The notes under the pieces are model-generated. The model was not told the DNA's origin. It was given only the letters and a program-made list of their open reading frames with translations, and ran no database searches. The position numbers were made by a program, and so were the translations under genes. Below are positions 11,249 to 23,700 of a stretch of DNA of 64,000 nucleotides, one piece after another. Source of the stretch: Ianthella basta (Eukaryota; Porifera; Demospongiae; Verongiida; Ianthellidae). The stretch is from assembly GCA_964019415.1 (NCBI GenBank), contig OZ025869.1:7912714-7976713 (forward strand). Direction: 5' to 3'. The stretch's first letter is position 1, and the number at the start of each line of letters is the position of its first letter.

Positions 11249-12799
11249 TCAGTGGTCGACTGTAGAGGACCTTGCTAATCGTTGTGTGATAGACATGAAG
11301 TACTTCAGGCCATCTCTAAATAAACTTTCGTCACCATTGGCTGCGGCTTGAAAGATCTGCTGACATTCTGGATATTTTCTGGAAAATTCTTCCTGTCGAA
11401 TAATTTTATGAGATGGAGACAAAGGGTCAGTTCCAAACACAGGAACAAGTTTAAGTTGACCACCCATAGTGTGGTAGCGAGAGATAGCTTCATCAGGGGT
11501 TAGCACTATCCTATCGGGCACCTTTGCCACACTATTTTTCTCCTGCATTCTGATGTTGGGGATTCCTTTTCCTGCAAAGATGCATATGATGTTTGTACAC
11601 AATTATCACAATTATAAACCTATTCAACAGATATAGAAAAGCTTGTATGCTTAATATATACATGCATAGTATGCATCATTACTCACCTGGAATAGGGTGC
11701 TCATTCCATGCCTGGACAGCTTGCACAGCTCCTGCATTTGCCACCTGTATAGTGAACCGAGATACACAATAGCGATCTAGTGGTGAATCCATGTCTATGA
11801 TTCCTTCTTCTTCCATCTTGATTAGAATGTTTTTCAGAGGATAGTTCACACGTCCATTTATTTCAACCCATATTCTTTCTACAGGATGATTCTGCATAAG
11901 GGAATAAGTTTCAGGTTAAATATAACTTGTTTGAGGTAAATGTGTCTAATTCGTCACCTGCTTTGATGTGGTTTGCAAGTGAGGTGCCCTGGAAGTATTA
12001 TTTCGATATTGTGCAAGCTCTTCTTGAACAAATAGGCCTAATACCCACTCCATTCCTTTGTCCACTCTGATTTGGTCCCATATTCCATGTTCAAGCATTA
12101 CTGGTCTACAAGTATTACACACACATGCACACACACTTCACAAATGTACACATCAATCTAGGCACACAGGTACATCGAAGTATATACGCAATAAAACATC
12201 AATTGCTCACATGTCATCATGAAAACGCATAAAATATAGTACCTGAATATGTGTTTGTAGATTTCAACGGTGTTCTTCACCGGCATTGTTGCGAATGCGA
12301 CAATCTTCCCACTAAACCCATCAACTGCACAGATGTGAGTTACTCCATACATGACCATCTTCTCGTTTTGATCGACGTGTAATTTGTGGCCAAAGTAACT
12401 AGCGTAATAGGGAATGGGATTAAGTAGCTTGGCAGTATTTGCCTGTCTCCTACGGTGATAGGCAGGATTGCAATAAGGCATCACAGCGGCTATCTGTCTT
12501 TGGCCGACTCTGATTCCATTAGTGGCCAGAAAACCTTTCATGGTCTTCCTACCGTAGGTCGGTCCTACCCTACCAATTGCAGAAGTTACAACTTGACTCA
12601 ACTCCACTGGACCTAGTCGGGATGTGCCGTGAATGTCATTGGAAACACAGAAACGTTGTACGCTGCGAGCACTGAGTCCCCTCATGCCAGGAAAGTCAAT
12701 CTTGAGCTCTTCGCTTATCTGCTGGTAACTCTTGCGATCCACTTCTACCATATTCCTTATAGTTTTCTCCATGTCAGGTATACCTTCGAGTGTAGCCAT
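11249..12799 (-). CDS. Integrase-like DDE protein, four exons, intact
   Basis: Exons on the minus strand are 12799-12243, 12105-11958, 11891-11687 and 11571-11249. All introns are GT-AG, and the joined frame is 1,233 bp, giving 410 residues. Residues 1-75 form a helical, possibly DNA-binding N-terminus (…QQISEELK…LSARSVQRF…). Then come the GPTYGRKTMKG region and the core: Asp in HVDQNEK, Asp in RVDKGMEW, Glu in HPVERIW, a D-D-E arrangement of the retroviral-integrase/transposase fold. A C-terminal PDEAISRYHTMGGQL segment follows, as in the plus copy. It lies divergently to the gene starting at 12,967. Domesticated host gene or part of a mobile unit; DNA strand-transfer chemistry is inferred from the triad. 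Confidence 0.8.
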
Positions 12800-12966
12800 G
12801 CTTCAACTGCTTTGCGCCTAGTCTCACGTAGCCGCGCGCCAGCCCGCCCGCGCCCGCGTACACACTTTCCGTCAGAACTTAATTTACGCATCTATATAAT
12901 ATAATACATACAGTGAAGTTATACAGTCTCACAAGTTATCTTGTTCGTTTGCTATTCTGGTTGACG
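12800..12966. promoter_or_regulatory. Shared intergenic region of divergent gene pair 2
   Basis: Only 167 bp separate the two start codons. The spacer has a GC-rich block (cgcgcgccagcccgcccgcg) next to the integrase and an AT-rich part (tatataatataatacat) next to the plus-strand gene. A bidirectional promoter is inferred. Confidence 0.4.
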
Positions 12967-13071
12967 ATGGCGGGGCGATCCATCAGATCCGTTATCTTGG
13001 CGAGAGGCAGACAAGAAGTGCAAGTGTTGTGCTCCCAAGTAACCACGGAGGTGCTGGCACGTTTGTTTAAG
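12967..13071 (+). CDS. Gene A-like first exon, rest not found
   Basis: This 35-codon exon starts MAGRSIRSVIL, ends …LARLFK, and is followed by a clean donor (aag|gtaaat). It aligns with the gene at 1-1080 over the segment that ends SSLARIFSV, which has no intron there. No second exon could be recognised before the gap at 13,801. The remainder may lie in the gap, may have been lost, or may be too diverged to see. Confidence 0.5.
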
Positions 13072-13800
13072 GTAAATAGGGGTGCATGTGCTACCCTTAG
13101 CCATTGATTTCGTAGTTGTAGCTAGCTGGCTGCATGCATATGTAAAGCAATTTATGCCGTAAATTCGTGCTTGGAGGCGAGTTCCCCGTAATACCACGAA
13201 AGAAGCAACAAAAGTGGCATTCCTTCGAAACACAGCAGAAAGCAGACTGGCGCGGTTAACTGTCTGTAAGCATGAACGCCAGTCGGCATGATTCCCAGCA
13301 CGGTATTTATATACGTAGCATATTCACAACGATTTACCACGGCTTGCTTCAATAGGTGTTACTCGTGAACGCGGCCGTATAATGACTCGCGAGCCGACAG
13401 TCACAAATTCTGTATACCTTCAATGGACGCTATTTTGTGAGAACTTGGCTCCCATAGCTAGCTGTCATGCTGACAGATAGCCATTCCTATCGTTAGCGCA
13501 TTCTTTATCAGCTCGTCCGTGCGCAATACGTGTCCACGTCAGTGGTCATATTGTATAGCGATTCGCAACGATTTAGTGCTAGTCATCGGTCAGATTCACT
13601 CTTTCGCGATCGTACTCTACCAGTTCGTAGCCGAAATCTACTCTTGCTCTACCTCCCTGTCGACGACGGCATGGGGTCCCCATTTTCACGCGCGGGTCCC
13701 CATGTAATTCTACGTAGATATAGGGACGGGGTCCCCAATTCTATATCTGGGGTGCTGTCTTTAATTACTCTGCTAAATGGCTGCAAATGCAACAGGATAT
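13072..13800. other. Intergenic or intronic, no exon recognised
   Basis: Near 13,675-13,760 the motif ggggtcccca recurs three times. Several frames read through into the gap only because N is not a stop. Confidence 0.4.
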
Positions 13801-14000
13801 NNNNNNNNNNNNNNNNNNNNNNNNNNNNNNNNNNNNNNNNNNNNNNNNNNNNNNNNNNNNNNNNNNNNNNNNNNNNNNNNNNNNNNNNNNNNNNNNNNNN
13901 NNNNNNNNNNNNNNNNNNNNNNNNNNNNNNNNNNNNNNNNNNNNNNNNNNNNNNNNNNNNNNNNNNNNNNNNNNNNNNNNNNNNNNNNNNNNNNNNNNNN
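13801..14000. other. Assembly gap, 200 N
   Basis: Exactly 200 N bases, a conventional fixed-size gap, so the true distance is unknown. It cuts off the 3' end of the long minus-strand gene and perhaps exons of the gene starting at 12,967. Confidence 1.
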
Positions 14001-17000
14001 ATCACTTCTGTATCAGCTTTGTTCTGCAGCAGTTCTTCAATGTATGACACTGAGCTTGCTTTGAGGGTCAGATGCTGGGCGGTGGCAAGGCTGAGTGAAG
14101 ATTGATTGCTTGCAAGGATGCTCTTTTGAGTTTGGTTTCCTTCGATCAACTCAAAGCAAGCATGTGGTAGAGTGCAAACATATGATGTTAAGGGACAATA
14201 GGAATGTAACCCCTCATATTGAGCCAAAGTATACTTATTTATTGGTACTGATTCAGCAGAAGGACCTTGCATGGCAGTTACCTGATCAATTGGTTCAGAT
14301 GAGGAGGGCATCCACCAGGAGCAGAGAACACCTATCTTGTCAACGTTTCCAGAGAGGTTGACATTCCTTCCTGAGTACTGCTGTGACTTCTTAGTTTTCT
14401 CCTGAAAGTTGGAAAACTGCAGAATTGTTCCTATCTTCCACTTTCCCACTGTGTCCTTGAACACACATATGTTGCCTACTTGAATTGTTTGGCAAACAAA
14501 AGGTGTTGTGCCTGTTGGAGTTACTGTACCTGGGACAGTTTGACAATTGCTGGTAAATGGTCGTCTGCTTCGTACACGGAAGAGGCGATCAGAAGATACT
14601 CTTTCTCCTTCTTGTAATAGCCACACAGCTGTGGTCTTATTAATGAACAGAGTCTTGCCAGCGTGCTGCACTGCAACATAGGGAGAGTGCTTCCTCTTGC
14701 TCATTTTCCCCTTAGAAGACCCATCATCTATCTCAAACATTGGCAATGTGGGCCCTGTAATCCTTTGGAAGGACGATCTGTGCAATGCCATAAGTCGTGC
14801 TGTCAGATCATTTTCAATTACACCGTTGCTGCTTAGCTGAGAGATGGCTGAGGCAACTTCAGTAGGGTCGTGTGATGGGTGGGCTTCATCATCATGACCA
14901 TGATCATCACCAGCAAGCTCTTCTTCCTCACAATCGTCCTCATCACATACTTCCTCTTGTACATAGGCTGGAATAGGTGGATTATCCCAGTTTTTCTTCT
15001 TTTGAAGAAGTTCAGCCATCCCCAGTGCTTCAATCTTTTCTTGTGCCTTTTTCCTTCCTTTCATGACAGCCTCGACAATCTGTTCATTAGTTACTGAATG
15101 GACATTGCATCTACTAGCTTTCTGGTGTCCATCTTTGCTTTTGTGGGCTTCTGTTCTTGGGTACTTGATGCTGGTCTCTTGAGACTCAGTTTGCAAGCAC
15201 AGCTGAATATGCAGTCGATGCAATCTTCTCAGCACACCAAGCATGGCAAAGTTGATCACAGTAGAGAAGGTGCTGCTCATGCTACGGGCAGCTCGGAAGA
15301 TCTTCTCACACGACTGTGATCCCAACACCCATGGAACAAAACATTGGTTTTCAGATTGCAGTAAATCACGTACAGTCATGAGAAATGTGATTAAGGAATG
15401 TGCATTCAGTTCAATGCATATGTATGCATTGAGAGTAATGAAGTTGTTCCCAAGGGTGTAGTGAGGGTTGCACAGTAACCATTGACGCCAATATCGCATG
15501 AAGAAGACTGCATACCATGCTTTCTCCACTCTGGTTGGTGCATCAAGCTCCTTGTCAAGGAAACTGTCAATTACACTTCGGATGACTTCCAAGAAGGCAT
15601 GTGTACCCTTGGCATCAGGGATCTGAGACAGTAGTTCCATGCAAGCCTTGCTGGTCATACGCATCACAGCATCATAGTTTTGTTTATCTTTGTGATCAAT
15701 GTCTCTCTCCCTCAGGCCATGCTGGTCCTTGCCAAAGGTACACTGCACAAGGCGGAGGTGATGGACACCTGCCAGATACTTACCAAGTGGTAGGACAATG
15801 GAGGGTTTAACTAGCCTGGACTTCAGCTTCACAGCTACATGTACTATGTCTTGTACGTAAGCAACAGCAGTTGGCTTTCTTACAGCAAACCAAGATAGCC
15901 AATCTGATGGAATTGGTAGTTTTTGTAAACTACTAGATGGTGTAATGAACGATTGTGGAGTTGGGGATTTGAAGAGAAGTTGTGCAGACACTTGCATGGC
16001 CTTCAGTTCACGGGAATCCCCATCAGCTCCAAAGCTGGCAACTGTGATGCCTCGTTTCTTGCATTCTGAGAACAAGTATAACCATCGCTTCAAAACTAGG
16101 TCAGCTGTGAACTTGTTGTTCGTACCCATACAAGCCAAACAAAAAGCTGGAACACCTTTGCAGAGGGGCTGTGCCATGTATACAAATGCGTACTTGGCCA
16201 CATCAGCAACTCGGAAATTCTCTACATTGATTCAAAGGAAACTGCAATAAAGGCATCACTAAGGGGCAATCCTTTCTCATCACATGGTAATACAAACCCT
16301 ACCAGTCTGTCTGTCTCGTTGTCATATTCTACTCGAGAAATGACACGTGTTGCATCTTCTCCTATAGCAACAACTTTAGGGGCCTTATAGGAAGTCAAAT
16401 GTGCTAGTAGCTCATCAAATCTGAATTCACCTTCATGAAGTGGCCGATACTCACTGGATACAATTCGTTGCACAGTACGCAATGAAGGAAGTGCTTCGGG
16501 TAGGTTTTGGTGAAGAAACTCATATGCCAGAGGACCAGAAAAGATGAAGAGGGATGTTGCAAATTTCTTTAGAACTTCTTCATGCCGCCTTTGGTGTGGA
16601 AACTTCTGGGCATTCTTCTCAGCATTTAGCAATAGTTGCTTCAGTAAGGGGCTCACAGGTCTCACATCCTGCTCCATTCCATCATCTTGTGCAACAGCTT
16701 TCATAATTCCCTTGATTTCAGGGGTCTCCTGTATCAACTTGGCCATCCTGTCAACAATCGGAATAAAGGAGGTAATCTTTTGTTGGTTGGGAACAGACAC
16801 AGACTTCAGTAATGCTGAACGTCGCCTTGTTGTCCGTGACCAGTCAGTGTGGGTTCTCACACTAGAATGCTGTTCTACAACTTGGGGAGCATTATAAGGA
16901 TGCACACCTCCAACAGGTCCAGCACCAACACAATGTGTGGGTGCACAAGTGTGATGAAGTATTTCCCCACCAGGTCCTCCAGCAGTGGGTGTGCGAGAGA

Positions 17001-19967
17001 GGGGGCTTAGGCTCCCAGACTGTCCAGAGGAACTAGCGAGATCATCTGTAGGAACAGCAGGCAGGAGTGGGAGGCTTGAGCAGGATCCCCCAATGGGTTC
17101 AACAGGAATGGCAGCACCAGCAGTGGGTGTGTGAGAGAGGGGGATTAGGCTCCCAGACTGTCCAGAGGAACTAGCGAGACCATCTGTAGGAACAGCAGGC
17201 AGGAGTGGGAGGCTTGAGCAGGATCCCCCAATGGGTTCAACAGGAATGGCAGCACCAGCAGTGGGTGTGTGAGAGAGGGGGCTTAGGCTCCCAGACTGTC
17301 CAGAGGAACTAGCGAGATCATCTGTAGGAACAGCAGGCAGGAGTGGGAGGCTTGAGCAGGATCCCCCAATGGGTTCAACAGGAATGGCAGCACCAGCAGT
17401 GGGTGTGTGAGAGAGGGGGATTAGGCTCCCAGACTGTCCAGAGGAACTAGCGAGACCATCTGTAGGAACAGCAGGCAGGAGTGGGAGGCTTGAGCAGGAT
17501 CCCCCAATGGGTTCAACAGGAATGGCAGCACCAGCAGTGGGTGTGTGAGAGAGGGGGCTTAGGCTCCCAGACTGTCCAGAGGAACTAGCGAGACCATCTG
17601 TAGGAACAGCAGGCAGGAGTGGGAGGCTTGAGCAGGATCCTCCAATGGGTTCAACAGGAATGGCAGCACCAGCAGTGGGTGTGCGAGAGAGGGGGATTAG
17701 GCTCCCAGACTGTCCAGAGGAACTAGCGAGACCATCTGTAGGAACAGCAGGCAGGAGTGGGAGGCTTGAGCAGGATCCTCCAATGGGTTCAACAGGAATG
17801 GCAGCACCAGCAGTGGGTGTGCGAGAGAGGGGGATTAGGCTCCCAGACTGTCCAGAGGAACTAGCGAGACCATCTGTAGGAACAGCAGGCAGGAGTGGGA
17901 AGCTTGAGCAGGATCCCCCAATGGGTTCAACAGGAATGGTAGCACCAGCAGTGGGTGTGCGAGAGAGGGGGCTTAGGCTCCCAGACTGTCCAGAGGAACT
18001 AGCGAGATCATCTGTAGGAACAGCAGGCAGGAGTGGGAGGCTTGAGCAGGATCCCCCAATGGGTTCAACAGGAATGGCAGCACCAGCAATGTGTGTGCAA
18101 GAGAGGGGGATTAGGCTCCCAGACTGTCCAGAGGAACTAGCGAGACCATCTGTAGGAACAGCAGGCAGGAGTGGGAGGCTTGAGCAGGATCCCCCAATGG
18201 GTTCAACAGGAATGGCAGCACCAGCAGTAGGTGTGCGAGAGAGGGGGCTCATGCTCCCAGACTGTCCAGAGGAACTAGCGAGATCATCTGTAGGAACAGC
18301 AGGCAGGAGTGGGAGGCTTGAGCAGGATCCCCCAATGGGTTCAACAGGAATGGCAGCACCAGCAGTAGGTGTGCGAGAGAGGGGGCTCATGCTCCCAGAC
18401 TGTCCAGAGGAACTAGCGAGATCATCTGTAGGAACAGCAGGCAGGAGTGGGAGGCTTGAGCAGGATCCCCTAATGGGTTCAACAGGAATGGCAGCACCAG
18501 CAATGGGTGTGCGAGAGAGGGGGATTAGGCTCCCAGACTGTCCAGAGGAACTAGCGAGATCATCTGTAGGAACAGCAGGCAGGAGTGGGAGGCTTGAGCA
18601 GGATCCCCCAATGGGTTCAACAGGAATGGTAGCACCAGCAGTAGGTGTGCGAGAGAGGGGGCTCATGCTCCCAGACTGTCCAGAGGAACTAGCGAGATCA
18701 TCTGTAGGAACAGCAGGCAGGAGTGGGAGGCTTGAGCAGGATCCCCCAATGGGTTCAACAGGAATGGTAGCACCAGCAGTGGGTGTGCGAGAGAGGGGGC
18801 TTAGGCTCCCAGACTGTCCAGAGGAACTAGCGAGATCATCTATAGGAACAGCAGGCAGGAGTGGGAGGCCTGAGCAGGATCCCCCAATGGGTTCAACAGG
18901 AATGGCAGCACCAGCAGTGGGTGTGCAAGAGAGAGGCAGACTAAGATCTAGATTGCTACTTAATGCATGTGGTGACAATGAAAAGTGAGGAATACTTTTG
19001 TGTTGTATGGAAGAAGCTACATTGGATGATGTGCAGTTAAAATGGAAAGTTGATCCCCCTCCCTTTATGTGGGAGGGGAAAGCCGAAAATGCTGTTCGTC
19101 CTCCAGAACCAAGTTTGACTCTTGCACTAATGGAGGAGAGGGATGGGAAGATGGCGTAGTGGCTGATGCAGTCGCGTTAGCTTTAGAAGAGAGTGAGCAG
19201 GTTTGTGCCTCACTTGCATGCAAGTAGTCACGAATAGTTCTTGTAACTCCCCTATGACATTTAGATGTCTCAATGCATTTGCTTATGTGCTTTGTCCAAT
19301 TTGAAATCATAACTCTGCCTGCCTTCTGGCCAAGGGCATAGCTTCTATTGCACACCTTGCAAAGCACACTTGTAGCAAACATATTATCTACTTCATTGGC
19401 TTGAACTTGTACCTCATACTGTTCATACTCCTTTAGTGCATTTAGCCTGCTGTCCTTCTGCGACCGTTGCCACTTCACTAGTTGCTGCCGGATGTAAGCT
19501 AAAGTGCTAGCATGAGTACTAGGAGCAGCATCTACTGAGCTAGTTGAATCTCCGCTGTAGGTGGGCGTCTCCTTGTGGAGTTTTGCTTTAGGCCCAGTGG
19601 TAGCCTCAGTAGCCCTCTTTCTGGCCCGTCTTGTTTTTTCATCCTCAAGCTGTTTTATTTCCTTTACAAAGGATTCGATAGTTTGGCGATGGCCAGGAGG
19701 AAACCTGAACATGCTAGCAGTCACATTAGATCGCATGAATTTGGGGTCATTTGGGTGTGTGCTATTGATGTATTCCTCAATAAGCTGCAAGGAATTTCCT
19801 GCCTCATTGCTGATGTTCATATTTGCTATTGCTTCAAGTGTGTCATACCCTGCAGCTATAAAGGTTTCGACAACATACCCAGGAAGCTTTCTTTGCATTA
19901 TGCAAATGGCTGCTGTTGTACGAGATTCGTATGTTTCTGTATCTTCTTCCTTTCTACCAGGCTCCAT
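14001..19967 (-). pseudogene. Giant intronless transposase-like protein with tandem-repeat linker
   Basis: One minus-strand frame runs from ATG 19967 into the gap, about 1,990 residues, broken near 19,093 and 16,225 by single-base shifts. Order: SAM-like helices (VVETFIAAGYDTLEAIANM); a C2HC zinc finger (CKVCNRSY…HISKC, around residue 205-235); a Ser-rich linker; about 14 copies of a 46-residue Pro/Ser unit; a helical region with LPSLRTVQRIV; then a probable RNase H-like core. Candidate acidic residues are the Asp of AIGEDATRVI, the first Asp of SFGADGDSRELKAM and the Glu of SQSCEKIFRAARS. An acidic Asp/Glu/His stretch and a C-terminal globular part follow. The layout recalls P-element/THAP9-type transposases, but I cannot name the family. 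There are no introns, unlike neighbouring genes. Confidence 0.55.
16990..18950 (-). repeat. 138-bp coding minisatellite, about 14 units
   Basis: The unit is 138 bp (46 codons), so it preserves frame at any copy number. In protein it contains IPVEPIGGSCSSLPLLPAVP followed by Asp-Asp-Leu and a Ser/Gly/Pro stretch. Units differ by a few substitutions (Arg/His before Thr-Pro, Asp/Gly after Asp, Leu-Ser/Leu-Ile). The opposite strand is also open through the array, which is a by-product of the repeat. Confidence 0.95.
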
Positions 19968-20780
19968 GCTGCAAACATGTGTACATTCATTGTAATTGAC
20001 TCATTTTTTCTTGCAACTGAAACTTGCATGCATTTAATGTCTACTGTATGCAAATTATACTCCAGTGCTAGCTGTTGCTCTTTATTGTACTTGTGCATTA
20101 TTTTTGTAATTTGAAATGCAATGCATGATAAATTGCATGAATTACTAGCTAAATACGTATATAACTAGCAAGAAAAAAAATCTTACCTTGAAATATACGC
20201 TGACTGTATAAGCCTTGCTGATACGGAGCCGATGGAGCATACACTCTCGATCTCACTTGTCTACGATCTTGCAGCTGCAACGCGGCATGCAAAGATCGTG
20301 CAGCTGAAACACGGCAAAGATCTTGCAGCTGGAACGCGGCAAAGATCTTGCAGCTGGAACGCGGTAGCTACCTAGCGACCGTGTAGCGACGGAATTGAAG
20401 CACGCGAGGTCGCACCTGCCGATTCATTGGCGTTAACGTTAACGTTAGTACACAACAATCTCGCGCTAGCGCTATAATTCCTACATCTTAATCTGTTTGC
20501 CAGAGGGCTAGCACACTACCTAGGCCGCCATTTTTCCTAGCATGGCATATAATTATGGTTGGATTTCAATTGAGATTTCTAGATTTCAGTTCGGATTTCT
20601 GGATTTCACCTTGGATTTCAAACGGATTTCTGGATTTCCGTGGATTTCACATGGATTTCTGGATTTCGCATGGATTTCTGGATTTCGCATGGATTTCTGG
20701 ATTTCGGGCTGGATTTCTGGATTTCGGGCTGGATTTCTGAGACGGCGTACGAGATTTCTCGCGTGTCGGACCCCTCGGGG
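19968..20780. repeat. Non-coding region with two small tandem arrays
   Basis: About four copies of a roughly 30-bp unit (gatcttgcagctggaacgcg) lie at 20,265-20,370. At 20,570-20,745 there is an array of ggatttctggatttc units. A short gttaac repeat lies near 20,430-20,445. No gene is seen. Confidence 0.7.
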
Positions 20781-23700
20781 CCGACTCAGTGGAGACGATA
20801 GACGTCCGCTGCAGAACCAAACGCTAGCTCGTTTCTTATAATTCCCCGCATGTGCCGTCACGGGATGTGGTCTTCACCTGAGCAGAACATACTTTGGGTC
20901 GCAGAGCGAAGTCCAGCGTTCGCAAAACAGACCCGATATCCGAAAACCCCTCCGATCCAGTCCTCGAGCACGTGGAATACTTTGCAGCTGTGCAGAATTT
21001 AGTGCATGCACGTGACGAATTATATTAGCTTGCATACATAGTGGATCGCTTGCGGCTCGATCATGAATATCATTATAGAGGACAGTGGCAACAAAACTTT
21101 TACAAAACATACAATTAAGATACAAGTGAACACACCAACACAATATACTAGTACTGTGTGTGTATAGTTACAATGTACTGTGAGTTCTGTACTGCTGGGG
21201 TCTAAGTTCACTGGAGACTGAACAGCTCCGTCTTGAGTTGCTGTGAGAAGGCCTTGTGTCCAGCATCTTCCACTGCAGACAACACAGTGCGCCAGGTTCT
21301 CCCCTTCTCTCCTGTGCCTGCTTCCTCAGCCAACCACTGCTCTAAGATGTTTGCACATGCTAGCTCACATCGGTTTGCTGTGGCCATTCTCACAACAGAG
21401 GCCTCCACACCCAGATGGATGGCAATCAGGCTCCAATCTCTGGCCACTTCAACATCACGGACAATGAACTGCTTCATGGCCTGTAAAGTGGGGGCGGAGT
21501 CCATGTTGAAGAGGGCGTGTCCATCTGTAGGTGGGGTGGGACCAGAGTAGGTGTTATGAACCACTCTCTTGTCAGCCGCCGTAGCTAAATTTAGCGTGAA
21601 GAGGGTGTGTCAATCCCTCCAAACACACATGCACACACAAGCACACATCCATACAATGTTGAGGTTCACTCCAGTCTAGCTAGCTAGACCCTTCCAAGGT
21701 GAGGTGCATAGGCAGTGGACACAGCAAATAGCCTCACACCACCCGGGTGGAGAGGGTCTAGCATGCTAGACTTGGTTAGTGGGGTCCATCAAAGACAGTA
21801 GGGACACACCTCCCACACTCGGTAAACTGTGAGGTGCACTCGTGTGTAGTTACATTGCGTGGAGCATACCTTGCTGTGTTGTAGTCAGTGCCTCCGTCTC
21901 TGTGGAGGGTCCCCTGTCAGCAGTGGTAGCTCCATTTTGGGAGTTGGAGGATGGCAGTACTGAGGGCAGGTCTGAAGAGAGTGGAAAGTTGGCACACGTG
22001 TGTATGAGAACGAAGCCATACAGTGTCAAGCTCTTGAGCTAGTCAACAGCAGACAAGACATGCTCAGTTGACCAGCTGACTGGGGGGACTGTACCTTTGA
22101 GGAGTTCCTCCTCCAGTGATGTGATGTGCTGTACTGCTATTTCAGCATCTTTCATCGCTCCAAGGAGCACTTCCCAGGTGGGGCTGGCCCCTTCGCCATC
22201 CCTCCACCTGTTCAAACCAGACTGCACAGCCTCTTCCAGATTACGAGGAAAGTTCCAATAGCATGTGGTAATGGCTTCAGGGGAAAGCCCCACACACTCC
22301 AGCAATGCCCGCCCCCTGTCACCTGCCTTCTGACTCACAAACCTTCTGAGCAGAAAGGCACATCTCTGGTGGCCTGGGGGGGGGGGGGGGGGGGGGCAAT
22401 TAAATAGATCATGCCAGTCCACTCATACTCTCAAACTATGCAATTGGCAATGAAAGTATAGCAAGACACATATGAAGCAAGGTGATACCTCTCTGCCAAC
22501 CTACCCCACTCCCACCCCACAAGGTACCCTCACAGTGAGGTAGCCCAATGTCCCCAGAGACCCATGCTGAGAATGGAGAGACTTACCCACAGAGTGCACT
22601 GTCTGTGTGTGGACAGATCTCCGTCCCCGATCACTTGAGGAGGTTGCTCCTGTAGGGTAGAGCAAGGACACAAAGGGGACACCCACAGCAGGCCATGATA
22701 TAATGTACACTCACACACAAGTACATCAAGTGGTCCCTCCCACACTCGGTACACTGTGAGGTGCACTTGTGTGTAGCGACATTGCATGGAGCATACCTTG
22801 CTGTGTTGTCGTCACTGCCTCCATCTCTGGGGAGGGTCCCTTGTCAGCAGTGGTAGCTCCACTTCGGGAGCTGGAGGATGGCAGTACTGAGGGCAGATCT
22901 GGAGAGAGTGGAGCTGCAGGTACAAGGGAGGAGGAAGCAAGTGTCCAACCTTTAGGCTAGTCAACACCACATCATACTAGTTGAATGGGTGGCCATTACA
23001 TGTATATGAGGGTACAATAAGGAGGTACACTGAAGAGATTGCTTCCATCAAACAGGGAAAGGAAACACACACTCACCACTCTGTGGCTCCCTCTTAAAGT
23101 CCATGTCTTGCACAACTGACAGAGAAGGAGACCAGCCTCCAAACAACTCAGTGAGACTCGTCTGGTTGGGAAGATGGCCAGCTGGCTTTCGGGATGGAAC
23201 ATGGTCGCCTCCATCACTGATGCAACGAATGATACTGGAAACAGGATATAAGGAATCAGGGGGAGGGGCTTTGGTGTTTTTCCACCTAGCAGGTGTGTAT
23301 GGGTGGACGATGTAGGATGTGGCCTTCAGCTTCGGTGACAGTTGGGTAGTTGTTTTGATGACATCTCGAACAATGGTTGACACACATTGGAGCAGTTTCT
23401 CTGGTCCTACCTTGCTGTGTCCGACAACCTGGACCACACTGCTGTCATTTATCTGGACCACTACCTCCACACCAGTGATGGACATCCAGGAAAGGCCATT
23501 TGTCCAGACACTGCAACAATGCTCTCTCACACTGGGTAACTCATGGGTGAACACATGATTGGCTGCAAGATGGAGGATGATGGATTGGAGGAGATGTGCT
23601 GAGATGAGGTGCTTCTCCTCTGTCCTCAGTTGCCAGCACACCCACTGGAGGTGGTGTGGGTCTGCATCTTTTGGTAAGAGCTCAGGAGGTTGGGCAGACA

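Noticed and set aside
13649-14105. Frames crossing the N gap
   Set aside because: Continuity across the gap is an artefact of N being read as non-stop; the sequence left of the gap has no protein-like character.
17645-18988. A 447-residue plus-strand frame through the 138-bp array
   Set aside because: It exists only because the repeat unit is a multiple of three and happens to be stop-free on both strands. The minus frame continues into a domain-bearing protein on both sides; the plus frame does not.
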